Shown: piece after piece, positions 1 to 8,378 of the stretch
How positions within the stretch are numbered: the stretch's first letter is position 1
How the letters are laid out: each line of letters begins with the position of its first letter
Assembly: GCA_964590005.1 (NCBI GenBank)
Contig: CAZPVJ010000186.1
Location: 16,050 to 80,049, forward strand
Source: CALJFL01 sp964590005
GTDB taxonomy: Bacteria; Pseudomonadota; Gammaproteobacteria; Pseudomonadales; Halieaceae
Direction of reading: 5' to 3'
DNA length: 64,000 nucleotides
Position numbers and translations under genes: made by a program
The notes under the pieces: generated by a model
The model's input: only the letters and a program-made list of their open reading frames with translations
What the model was told of the DNA's origin: nothing
Database searches by the model: none

Positions 1-2136
1 AACATCGTGCTATTAGAAATCGACGACCTGCCGCCCCTGTCTGAGCAACTTATCAAGCAGGCTTGCAATGATTTGCAAAGGCATGTGGCCAAGGGCCGCG
101 GTGGTCAAATCCACCCCAGGGCCTTCTCCGACCAGCGCGCGGAACTTGCCGCCATGGCCGGCTGGGCTGCGGCAATTCACGGCAGGGAGCCAACTGCCAC
201 GGTCGGTCTTGTACTGCCGGATATGGCGCAAAGCCGGTATGCCATTGAATACCTGTTGCGGCAGGAATTTGGTTGCCTTGGTAGCAATTACACGAGTTTG
301 CCCGTGAACTTTTCCACGGGCATCCGTCTGCAACAGGCGCCCCTGATCAGAGATGCCTTCCGGGTCATCGAATTGGCGGGGCCCGAAATTCCCCTCGCCA
401 GTTTTGTGGCTTTGCTCCAATCCCGGTATACCTCGATCAGGGGCAGTGATGACAACCAGGTATCCCGCCTGGTTCACGCGCTTTACGATAACGGCCAGGT
501 GACGTTACCCACGGCGGAATTGCGGTACCAGGTGACGGAGCGCAGTCCGGAGGGCCTGGAGCCGTTGATTGAATTGCTGATCGGCTTCGCCAGTCGCAGG
601 GAACTGCGCCGGGATCAGTTTCCATCGGAATGGTTAGTACCGTTACACGAAGTACTGCAGGAGGCTGGCTGGCCCGGAACTGGGGGGCTGGACTCGCTTG
701 AATACCAACAGCTGGAACAGTGGAACACGCTGCTAGAGGACTTCGCCGCTTTTGACACGATTTCCGGTCGCGTTTCGTTGGCCGGAGCCTTGTCCCTGCT
801 GCGCCGCCTCAGTGCGGATCGCATTTCACAACCCAAAACCGCTGACAGTAATGTTCAGGTGCTGGGAACACTGGAGGCCAACGGCCTGCAGTTTGACTAC
901 CTGTGGATAGCCGGAATGCAGGCCTCCGTCTGGCCCGCACCCACACGGGCCTGTCCGCTGCTACCCCTGTCCCTGCAGCGTCAACACGATATGCCTCACA
1001 GCAGTGCCGAACGCGAATGGCGATTTGCCTCCCGGATGATGGCTTCGTTCCAGCGTCATTGCGGGGAGTTGATCGCAAGCTACTCGGAGCAGGTAGACGG
1101 GGTACCCGAATTGCCCAGCGCATTACTGGGGCCACCCGAGCAAATCGCACCAGCCGCAGACGAGCGCATGGCAACGCCCTGGATGTCCGAGTGGGAGGCC
1201 GGTTCATTGCAGCAATTGCCAGACAACGAAGCCCGGCGCGTGGATGATCAGGAGATTGCGAACCTCAAGGGCGGTAGCAGCCTGGTGGAGAACCACGCGA
1301 GCTGTCCATTCAGGTCTTTTGCCCGCCATCGCCTCCTGGTTGAGCCGCTTGCCGAACCAGCGGCTGCACTGACCGCAGCCGAGCGTGGCTCAATGTTACA
1401 CGAGGCCTTGTTCGTCTTGTGGGGCGACCTGGGTGGCAGTGCGGAGCTGGAAGCCCTTGACGTGACCTCACAAGCCCAGCTGTGCCAAAGAGCCTCTGCG
1501 GCGGGAATAAAGAAACTGGGCGTTGCCCGGCAACGGCAGGTGGGTCGGCAGTGCCTGGAGCTGGAAGAGCAGCGCCTACAGGCGCTATTGGATGAGTGGT
1601 TGGCGGTGGAGCGACAGCGTGAAGAGGGCTTTGTCGTGTCGGGAAGAGAGCAGGAAACATCCCTGGATCTCGATAGACTGACCCTCAGATTGCAGGTAGA
1701 CAGGGTAGATGCCCTGGATGGGGGCGGACACGTCATCATCGACTACAAGTCCTCAGCCAGCAAGCTCGGCGACTGGGTAGGCGAGCGCCCGGCGAAGCCG
1801 CAACTGCTGCTCTATGGTGTAGCTGCGACGGACTCGCCCGTCGCCCTGTCTTTCGCGCAAGTCAGGGCCAGGGAGTGCAAATTCGTTGGCGCGGGTGAGC
1901 GGGGCGTGGCTCCCGGCATCAACCCCGATCTGGAAAAGGCTTTCAGAGGCAAAGAGCGCGCCAGTGACTGGTCAGCCCTTAATGTGGCCTGGCGTGAGCG
2001 ACTAGAGAGTCTGGCCCGGTCTTTCCTGGCGGGCGAAGCCAGCGTCGATCCCTTGCGACCCGACAGCTGTACCTGGTGCGGCTTGCAGCCGCTTTGTCGC
2101 GTTGAGGTCGGACCCGCCGGAGAGACCTCCACATGA
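1..2136 (+). CDS. AddB-like PD-(D/E)XK nuclease family DNA repair protein (5' end outside window)
   Basis: The frame is open to the left edge, so the N-terminus lies outside the window; about 711 codons are visible. The C-terminal half carries a RecB-type nuclease: a G-x-x-x-H motif near residue 460 (numbering from position 7), the metal-binding and catalytic D-Y-K in IIDYKSS near 578, and a following Q-x-x-x-Y. Cysteines near 433, 687, 690 and 696 fit the Fe-S cluster that staples AddB-type nuclease domains. The protein should act with the downstream AddA-like helicase in double-strand break end processing. The downstream gene starts in an ATGA overlap, implying coupled translation. The family assignment is confident; strict AddB orthology is inferred from the pairing. 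Confidence 0.85.
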   Translation, partial: NIVLLEIDDLPPLSEQLIKQACNDLQRHVAKGRGGQIHPRAFSDQRAELAAMAGWAAAIHGREPTATVGLVLPDMAQSRYAIEYLLRQEFGCLGSNYTSLPVNFSTGIRLQQAPLIRDAFRVIELAGPEIPLASFVALLQSRYTSIRGSDDNQVSRLVHALYDNGQVTLPTAELRYQVTERSPEGLEPLIELLIGFASRRELRRDQFPSEWLVPLHEVLQEAGWPGTGGLDSLEYQQLEQWNTLLEDFAAFDTISGRVSLAGALSLLRRLSADRISQPKTADSNVQVLGTLEANGLQFDYLWIAGMQASVWPAPTRACPLLPLSLQRQHDMPHSSAEREWRFASRMMASFQRHCGELIASYSEQVDGVPELPSALLGPPEQIAPAADERMATPWMSEWEAGSLQQLPDNEARRVDDQEIANLKGGSSLVENHASCPFRSFARHRLLVEPLAEPAAALTAAERGSMLHEALFVLWGDLGGSAELEALDVTSQAQLCQRASAAGIKKLGVARQRQVGRQCLELEEQRLQALLDEWLAVERQREEGFVVSGREQETSLDLDRLTLRLQVDRVDALDGGGHVIIDYKSSASKLGDWVGERPAKPQLLLYGVAATDSPVALSFAQVRARECKFVGAGERGVAPGINPDLEKAFRGKERASDWSALNVAWRERLESLARSFLAGEASVDPLRPDSCTWCGLQPLCRVEVGPAGETST

Positions 2137-5100
2137 TCGCGGATGCTGATCAACGTGCCGCTGCGCTGGATACCCGGCAAAGTTTCTGTGTTGGCGCCCC
2201 CGCCGGCTCCGGTAAAACCGAGTTGTTAATACAGCGCTACCTGGCCCTGCTGGCAAGAGTGCAGAATCCCGAGCAAGTCCTGGCAATAACCTTTACCCGA
2301 AAGGCCGCTGCTGAAATGCGGGAGCGGATCGTGGCGGCGTTGATGGCAGCCAAAGAACGACAACCGTGCAAAGGGGATCACGAAATCACGACCCGAGCAC
2401 TCGCCGATGCGGTCCTCGAGCATGACCAGACCCTGGGCTGGAACCTGCTCGACAGTATTGTACGGGTCAACGTGAAGACCATAGATAGCTTCTGCGCCAC
2501 GCTTACCCGGCAGATGCCTGTACTGAGCAGTTTTGGAGGCCAGGCAGCTGTGACAGAGGATGCGGGTGACCTCTACATAGAAGCCGTGCAGTCGCTATTT
2601 GCCGGGCTGGATTCCGACAGCCCCGCCATGGCTGATCTCAAGGCCTTGTTGTTGCACTTCGACAATAACTGGGAGCGAATGCAGGAACTGCTGGTTACGA
2701 TGCTGGCCAGGCGGGACCAATGGCGAGACTACGTGGGCGTGCATCATACCCCCGATGAATCGGAGAGTTACCTTAGGCAGCTGGTGGACCAGGTGGTCGC
2801 CGAATCGCTAGAGGCGATTAAGCGAGACCTCGCTTCCTACGAAGGTGCGCTGGTGGAGCTACTGAATTACCAGGCGGCGAACATCGGGCTGGGGGAGCTC
2901 GACCAATTTCCAGTCCCGGTCGCCGCCGATTTACCGCTCTGGCGTCGGCTCAGGGACCTGTTGCTTACCGCAGGCGGAACCTGGCGAGCGGCGGTTGATG
3001 CCAGGATGGGATTTCCGGCCCAAGCAGGTGAGGCCAACCTGCGGCGTGACACGCTCAAGGAGCTTATTGCTGAGCTGCGCGGTATCGAAGGGCTGGAAAC
3101 ACGCCTGGCGGAACTGAGCTATTTACCGGAAATTGGCGACGACAATCCGTCCTGGCAGTTGGTACTGCATCTCTCGCGTGTGCTGCCTTTGCTCGCTGCG
3201 AACCTGCTGGTGGTTTTTCAGCAGCAGGGCCTGGTCGATCACGGCCAGGTTGCGATGTCGGCGCTCGAGGCCCTGGGTGACGATGAGCGGCCGACAGATC
3301 TCGCGATGCGGCTGGATTACGCCATAGACCATATTCTCGTTGACGAATTTCAGGACACTGCAATCAACCAGTATGAACTCGTGCGCCGGCTCACGCGTGG
3401 CTGGCGAGAGTTTAACGAGTCTCAGCCAGATAATCCGAGAACGCTGTTTATCGTGGGCGACGGAATGCAGTCGATTTATGGATTTCGAGATGCCAACGTC
3501 AGTCTTTTCCTGCAGGCTCGTGATCAGGGGTTCAACGGCCTGCGTCTGGCCTCACTGCAATTGACTTCCAACTTCCGCTCCCAGGCCGGACTGGTAGAGT
3601 GGGTTAACGAGACTTTCCAGAGCGCTTTTCCACAGGAGGACGATGTAGCCAGGGGCCGGATTGCCTTCAGCCCTGCGAGGGCCATAAAGTCCGCCACCGC
3701 GGCGCCACCGGTCTTGATGCAAAGCTTCGTTGGCGAAGATACGGTTGGCCAAGAAGCCGCCTACATTGCCGATCAGGTAGCGGATGGACTTACTAACACC
3801 GACTGTCATTCGATTGCGATTCTTGGGCGCACCCGCAACCAATTACAACCTGTTCTTGCAGCCCTGAGGGAGCGGGGTATCGCCTATGCCGCGCAGGATA
3901 TTGATGTGCTGGCCGGTGCGCCGGTTATCGTGGACATGATGAACCTGTGTTGCGCGATGGCTAACCGATACGATCGCTTGTCGTGGTTGGCCGTGTTACG
4001 GGCACCCTGGTGCGGATTGCAACTTGACGATTTACTCGTCGTGGCGCGCTGGCAGGATGCCTCCAGGCACACTGTCGTAAAGGATTCAATGGCTGCTCCC
4101 GGCTTGATGAATGCCTTAAGCGACGAGGGGAAAAAGCGCTGCCTTCATGTAGTTAACGCGGTCGCCTGGGCTGACAGCCAGCGCGACCGACTGGCCCTGC
4201 GCGTCTGGATAGAGCAGCTTTGGTTGCGCCTTGGCGGTCCCTCCACCGTAGAACAGGATGGCGAGCTGGCCGATGCGGAGCAATTCTTCCGGCTGTTGGA
4301 GCGAGCTGACTGCGAGGGTCTCGGCCTGGATGTGCGCTGGCTTCGGGATCAGTTGGACCGGCTGTACGCGCACCCCGGGCCCAGCGACGCCAGGGTCCAG
4401 GTAATGACGCTGCACAAAGCCAAGGGACTAGAGTTCGACTGGGTGATCATTCCAGACCTGGCCAGGCAGGCTCGCAGTGATTCTCGAGACCTGCTCCTCT
4501 GGGATGAGAGAGCCAGTGATTCTGGTGAGCGTGAGTTTCTACTGGCAGCAGATGATCACAGCGATAAAGCTGCCCCCAGCCTTTACAATTACCTGCGTGC
4601 TGAGCGCAAGCGCAAGGGCCTGCTGGAGAACACCCGGCTACTCTATGTGGGCGCAACCCGGGCCGTCGACCGGCTCGTATTGACCGCCCGTCTGGCTATG
4701 GACGAACGAAAAGGTGCGCCCAAAAAGCCCGGGGACAGTACTTTGCTGGCATCTATCTGGCCGGTGTTTGAAGCGTCAACGGCGATTCTTGAGAGTACCA
4801 GCGAGCGCGCTACGGTGACGGGGGTCCATCGCTTGTCACGGGTCCGTGACATTCCCGAGCCGCACATAGCAGCCACGCAGGCAGAGTCGGGAGGTGAGGC
4901 CGACAACGTGCCCCCAGCGAGGCATAATCGTGAGGAGCGTTTTGTGGGAACCACGGTACATCGATTGCTTGAAGTACTGTCTCTGCAGACGGTCTTACCT
5001 GATAGCTGCGGCGAACGTGAGCGATCCCTTAGCCTGTTTACACTGCGGCAGCTGGGACTGTCTGGCGAGGGATTGGATCGTGCTCAGTCGCGAGTTCTGG

Positions 5101-5465
5101 ACGCTGTGAACGCAGCGCTTGCTGACCGGGAGTGTGGTCGCTGGCTAATGTCATCCGAGCACCTCGATGCCAGTAGTGAGCTTGCGCTGACCCGGGTGGA
5201 CGAGGCGGGTAATGTCGGCAACATCATTATCGATCGCACCTTCATCGATGCCGCCACCGGCGTGCGCTGGATTATCGATTACAAGACCAGTCGGCCCGCA
5301 ACAGGAGAGGGACTGTCGGCATTCCTGGCCAGGGAGGAAGCGGCTTATCGCGACCAGTTAACGACCTACGCGACGGCCCTGCGGTCGCTGGGTAGGGAGA
5401 CGATTAGAGCCGCTTTGTACTTTCCCGGTCTTGATTGCCTGCACACCGTCGAACTTTCGGCTTAA
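2133..5465 (+). CDS. AddA-like UvrD/REP helicase with C-terminal nuclease
   Basis: An ATP-dependent superfamily 1A DNA helicase of 1110 residues. The Walker A GAPAGSGKT lies at residues 21-29, the Walker B DEFQD near 403, followed by VGDGMQSIYGFRD, the motif IV-like SNFRSQ, the motif V-like TLHKAKGLEF near 760, and the motif VI-like YVGATRA. A RecB-type nuclease motif, IIDYKTS, sits near residue 1047, so this is an AddA/RecB-like helicase-nuclease rather than plain UvrD. It overlaps the upstream AddB-like gene by four bases (ATGA). Together they probably form the RecBCD-equivalent end-resection complex; no recBCD genes are seen in the window. The stop codon overlaps that of the convergent LLM gene. 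Confidence 0.9.
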   Translation: MIADADQRAAALDTRQSFCVGAPAGSGKTELLIQRYLALLARVQNPEQVLAITFTRKAAAEMRERIVAALMAAKERQPCKGDHEITTRALADAVLEHDQTLGWNLLDSIVRVNVKTIDSFCATLTRQMPVLSSFGGQAAVTEDAGDLYIEAVQSLFAGLDSDSPAMADLKALLLHFDNNWERMQELLVTMLARRDQWRDYVGVHHTPDESESYLRQLVDQVVAESLEAIKRDLASYEGALVELLNYQAANIGLGELDQFPVPVAADLPLWRRLRDLLLTAGGTWRAAVDARMGFPAQAGEANLRRDTLKELIAELRGIEGLETRLAELSYLPEIGDDNPSWQLVLHLSRVLPLLAANLLVVFQQQGLVDHGQVAMSALEALGDDERPTDLAMRLDYAIDHILVDEFQDTAINQYELVRRLTRGWREFNESQPDNPRTLFIVGDGMQSIYGFRDANVSLFLQARDQGFNGLRLASLQLTSNFRSQAGLVEWVNETFQSAFPQEDDVARGRIAFSPARAIKSATAAPPVLMQSFVGEDTVGQEAAYIADQVADGLTNTDCHSIAILGRTRNQLQPVLAALRERGIAYAAQDIDVLAGAPVIVDMMNLCCAMANRYDRLSWLAVLRAPWCGLQLDDLLVVARWQDASRHTVVKDSMAAPGLMNALSDEGKKRCLHVVNAVAWADSQRDRLALRVWIEQLWLRLGGPSTVEQDGELADAEQFFRLLERADCEGLGLDVRWLRDQLDRLYAHPGPSDARVQVMTLHKAKGLEFDWVIIPDLARQARSDSRDLLLWDERASDSGEREFLLAADDHSDKAAPSLYNYLRAERKRKGLLENTRLLYVGATRAVDRLVLTARLAMDERKGAPKKPGDSTLLASIWPVFEASTAILESTSERATVTGVHRLSRVRDIPEPHIAATQAESGGEADNVPPARHNREERFVGTTVHRLLEVLSLQTVLPDSCGERERSLSLFTLRQLGLSGEGLDRAQSRVLDAVNAALADRECGRWLMSSEHLDASSELALTRVDEAGNVGNIIIDRTFIDAATGVRWIIDYKTSRPATGEGLSAFLAREEAAYRDQLTTYATALRSLGRETIRAALYFPGLDCLHTVELSA

Positions 5466-6331
5466 TCGAATTTTGAAATGATGTCATCGGCGTAGCGCCG
5501 GATGCCATCCACCTTGTGTTCCAGCTTTTCAGAGTCGCCGTGGTAAAACGGCCAGGGCATAGTCAGGATATGCGTGACTCCCGCGTCCTCCAGGCGGCGG
5601 TAGCCATCCACGTCCCAGGCATCCGAGGGTGTGGCCATAACATCAAATGGCGCTGCCTCGCGGCCATAGTCTCGACGCCAGCTCTTGATTCGATCGATCG
5701 ATGTGATGATTTCCTCGCTCGTTTGCAGATCGGTCACCCAGCCGTCACCGAGCCTAGCCGCTCTTTTCATCGCCGGATCCGAGATACCCCCGATCCAGAT
5801 CGGGATGGGCTTACTCGGTGCGGGATTCATTTCCATTGCGTCAAACTGATAATGATGGCCCTGGTATTCGACCATTTTCCCCGTCCACAGTAGTCGCATA
5901 ATCTCGAGCATCTCGTCAGTCCGTTTGCCGCGTGTCGAGAAATCCTGTTGCATGAGCTCGAACTCATCCCTGGACCAGCCAACCCCGAAGGCCGCAGTGA
6001 CGCGATTTTGCGACACAATGGCCGCTGTGCTTATCGCCTTGGCAACGAGGTAGGGATTACGCATGGGCAATACAAATATATTGTTGGTAAACCGTAGTCG
6101 TTTGGTGATGGTGGCCAGCGCTCCGATCATGACCCACGGATCTGGCCAGTCGGTGAACGGCTGCCAGCGCCGGCTGCCGTCTTCGGTATACGGATAAGGC
6201 GTCTTGATTGTCTCGGGATTGACCACGTGATCAGAGAATGACATTGCGTGCCAGCCGTGTGTGTCGGCGATTGGCGCCAATTCAGTTAAATGCTCTACCG
6301 TGCTAAAAGAGGTGGATAGTATAAATTTCAA
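5462..6331 (-). CDS. LLM class (F420-type) oxidoreductase
   Basis: A 289-residue luciferase-like monooxygenase fold protein. Features include the N-terminal strand, the AFGVGWSRDEFEL segment, the IPIWIGG strand and a WAM/SFSDHVV-type start, all typical of the F420-dependent LLM subfamily (TIGR03619-like). Substrate and flavin are not predictable, and F420 dependence is by family only. The start is TTG at 6331, preceded by a strong Shine-Dalgarno GGAGGA about five bases upstream; no better ATG exists. It is convergent with the AddA-like gene, with stops overlapping, and divergent from the sirtuin across about 100 bp. Confidence 0.8.
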   Translation of the reverse strand: MKFILSTSFSTVEHLTELAPIADTHGWHAMSFSDHVVNPETIKTPYPYTEDGSRRWQPFTDWPDPWVMIGALATITKRLRFTNNIFVLPMRNPYLVAKAISTAAIVSQNRVTAAFGVGWSRDEFELMQQDFSTRGKRTDEMLEIMRLLWTGKMVEYQGHHYQFDAMEMNPAPSKPIPIWIGGISDPAMKRAARLGDGWVTDLQTSEEIITSIDRIKSWRRDYGREAAPFDVMATPSDAWDVDGYRRLEDAGVTHILTMPWPFYHGDSEKLEHKVDGIRRYADDIISKFD

Positions 6332-6391
6332 AGGCCGTCCTCCGAGGCTTTACCGATACAGGGCTATGATTGAAAATGCCCCGCAACAGGC

Positions 6392-6404
6392 CACTACTGT
6401 AGTG
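6392..6404. promoter_or_regulatory. Short palindrome CACTAC-T-GTAGTG in a divergent intergenic region
   Basis: Perfect 6-bp arms around a single central base lie midway between the divergent LLM and sirtuin genes, 30 bases before the sirtuin start. The position suits an operator for either gene. No regulator gene is adjacent and no clear -35/-10 pair was seen, so the role is speculative. Confidence 0.3.
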
Positions 6405-6433
6405 CCGCTGGGGATGAATCGCAGGGGAAATTC

Positions 6434-7162
6434 GTGCCTTACTTCAATGACAGATACATCGATCAAATTGTCATACTGACCGGCGCCGGAATTTCTGCTG
6501 AGTCGGGGCTCGCGACTTTTCGTGATTCCGGTGGTTTGTGGGAAAACCACGACCCCATGGAAATCGCCACGCCGGAAGCGTTTGCCCGCGACCCTGAACT
6601 GGTCTATCGATTCTATAACGAGCGCCGTGAGCAGCTGTTTTCAGCTGAACCTAATCGAGCCCACAGGGCCCTGGCACGTCTGCAGCGCGAGTTTGAAGGT
6701 GACGTTTATCTCGTCACCCAGAATGTGGATGACCTGCATGAGCGTGGTGGTAGCGCCCAGGTATGCCATATGCACGGTGAACTGCAGTCCATGAAGTGTA
6801 CTGCCTGCAGTGAAGCAATGAGAGTAGAGACGGCCTATGACGGGGAGTCTGCCTGCCCCCTGTGCAACACGGCTGGAACCCTGCGACCAGATATCGTCTG
6901 GTTTGGGGAAATGCCTTATCGCATGGAGGAAATAGATGCGAAGCTTGCCAGTTGCGGCCTTTTTATCGCGGTGGGTACTTCTGGTGTTGTCTATCCGGCC
7001 GCCGGATTCGTGCGGGCGGCCCGTCACTATGGAGCGCTCTGCATCGAGGTAAATAAGGAGGCCAGCGATGTCGCAGGTTACTTTGATCAGCACCGTACCG
7101 GACCTGCAACTGCGCAAGTGGAGCGGCTCGTGGGCGAGATACTCGGATCATCTGAACAATAG
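6434..7162 (+). CDS. cobB: Sir2-family NAD-dependent protein deacylase
   Basis: A class III sirtuin of 242 residues that removes acyl groups from lysines using NAD+. The NAD-binding GAGISAESG is at residues 17-25, then TQNVDDLHERGG, the catalytic His in HMHGE near 114, a zinc ribbon with CxxC pairs near 122 and 141, and VGTSG-VYPAAG later in the Rossmann fold. This matches CobB/SIRT5-type length. The start is GTG at 6434 behind AGGGGA with about 5-base spacing. It is followed by an operator-like palindrome and the RND efflux genes, and is probably a separate transcription unit. Confidence 0.9.
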   Translation: MPYFNDRYIDQIVILTGAGISAESGLATFRDSGGLWENHDPMEIATPEAFARDPELVYRFYNERREQLFSAEPNRAHRALARLQREFEGDVYLVTQNVDDLHERGGSAQVCHMHGELQSMKCTACSEAMRVETAYDGESACPLCNTAGTLRPDIVWFGEMPYRMEEIDAKLASCGLFIAVGTSGVVYPAAGFVRAARHYGALCIEVNKEASDVAGYFDQHRTGPATAQVERLVGEILGSSEQ

Positions 7163-7167
7163 CCGTG

Positions 7168-7194
7168 GCGTCACTATGACGCGCTCTCTATAAT
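7168..7194 (+). promoter_or_regulatory. Promoter with overlapping operator-like dyad upstream of RND efflux operon
   Basis: A perfect inverted repeat GCGTCA-CTA-TGACGC (7168-7182) is followed seven bases later by a consensus -10 box TATAAT (7189-7194). The dyad fills the place of the -35 box and spacer, where a repressor would block RNA polymerase or a MerR-type activator would remodel the spacer. No convincing -35 hexamer was found at 16-18 bp. No regulator gene is adjacent. The transcription start would lie near 7201, giving a leader of about 25 bases to the adaptor gene. Confidence 0.55.
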
Positions 7195-7227
7195 GGAGGG
7201 ATAACAAATACCGCAGGATTGATGCTC

Positions 7228-8364
7228 ATGCCCAATACCCTAAGACTGCTTTTTGTCACCGCGGCTTTGACAGCTGCGCTTACTGCCTGTGGAAAAAAAG
7301 AAGAGTCGCTGGCGCCACCGGCGAGCAGGCCGGTCAAGATTTACACAGTGGATGGCGGCGTTGCCCAGGCGGTGCGCCAGTTTCCCGCCAGGGTCGATGC
7401 CTCACAACGTGCCGAGATGTCCTTCCGGGTTAGCGGACAATTACAGGAAATCGTGGTCCGAGAAGGCGATTTGGTGGAGGAGGGCGCGCTTATCGCCAGG
7501 CTGGACCCCACTGATTACCAGATCACACTGGATGATCGCAAAGCCACCTTTGACAACGCTGAGCGCAACTTTGTTAGGGGTAAGGAGCTGATAGTCGACG
7601 GTAACATCTCCCGCATTGATTATGACCGTATGGAGGCCGAATACCGTACCGCGGACGCTGCCCTGGCGCAGGCAGAAAAGGATCTTGAGTACACTGAAAT
7701 GCGGGCGCCCTTCGCCGGCCGCATTGCACAGCGCTTAGTCGAGAATTTTGAGGAAGTCCTGGCCAAGCAAACCGTGTTCTATTTACAGGATACTGATTCT
7801 CTCGATGTGATCATCAACCTGCCGGAGTCACTTGTTCGCAGTGTCAGGGGTAATTCCAAAGTCGGGGACTTCGAGGAGCACGAAGCGACGCGGCGCGGAT
7901 TGCCCGCCTGGGTGAGCTTCCAGGATAGGCCGGAGAGCGAATTCCCATTGGACATAAAGGAAATCGCAACCAAGGCAGATGATCAAACGCAAACATACAG
8001 GGTGACCTTCACAATGGATTCACCTGACGACTTCACGGTCCTGCCAGGTATGACAGCTTCGGTGGCGGTAGACTTTGCCGACGTGATTGTCAGTGATGGC
8101 TCGAAGTGGGTTCCTGTCCGCGCGGTGCAGGCTGATTCGGGCCTGGAGCCTCGCGTCTGGGTGCTCGATGCAGACGCCATGACCGTCAGCAGCAGGCCTG
8201 TGACAATAGGCCGAATGTCACAGGGACGCATCGAGATCACCGAGGGCTTGCAAGGTGGGGAGGAAATTATTGCGGTAGGTGCACCCTATCTGGCGGAGGG
8301 CATGCGAGTTACACGCATGGTTGATGCCGAGCAGGCTGTCCCCCGCGTTGACGACCCGGCCTGA
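7228..8364 (+). CDS. RND efflux periplasmic adaptor (membrane fusion lipoprotein)
   Basis: A HlyD/AcrA-type adaptor linking an inner-membrane RND pump to an outer-membrane channel. A lipoprotein signal ends in a LTAC lipobox about 20 residues in. It is followed by the biotinyl-lipoyl-like half (V-R-E-G-D-L-V-E-E-G), a short alpha hairpin, the second lipoyl half (MRAPFAGRIAQRL) and beta-barrel/MP domains. The open frame begins at TTG 7219, but AGGA at 7215-7218 is nine bases before ATG 7228 and only three before ATG 7222, so 7228 is preferred (378 residues). The pump gene follows after 14 bases. No TolC-like gene is in the window. Confidence 0.9.
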   Translation: MPNTLRLLFVTAALTAALTACGKKEESLAPPASRPVKIYTVDGGVAQAVRQFPARVDASQRAEMSFRVSGQLQEIVVREGDLVEEGALIARLDPTDYQITLDDRKATFDNAERNFVRGKELIVDGNISRIDYDRMEAEYRTADAALAQAEKDLEYTEMRAPFAGRIAQRLVENFEEVLAKQTVFYLQDTDSLDVIINLPESLVRSVRGNSKVGDFEEHEATRRGLPAWVSFQDRPESEFPLDIKEIATKADDQTQTYRVTFTMDSPDDFTVLPGMTASVAVDFADVIVSDGSKWVPVRAVQADSGLEPRVWVLDADAMTVSSRPVTIGRMSQGRIEITEGLQGGEEIIAVGAPYLAEGMRVTRMVDAEQAVPRVDDPA

Positions 8365-8378
8365 AGGAGCACCGACCA

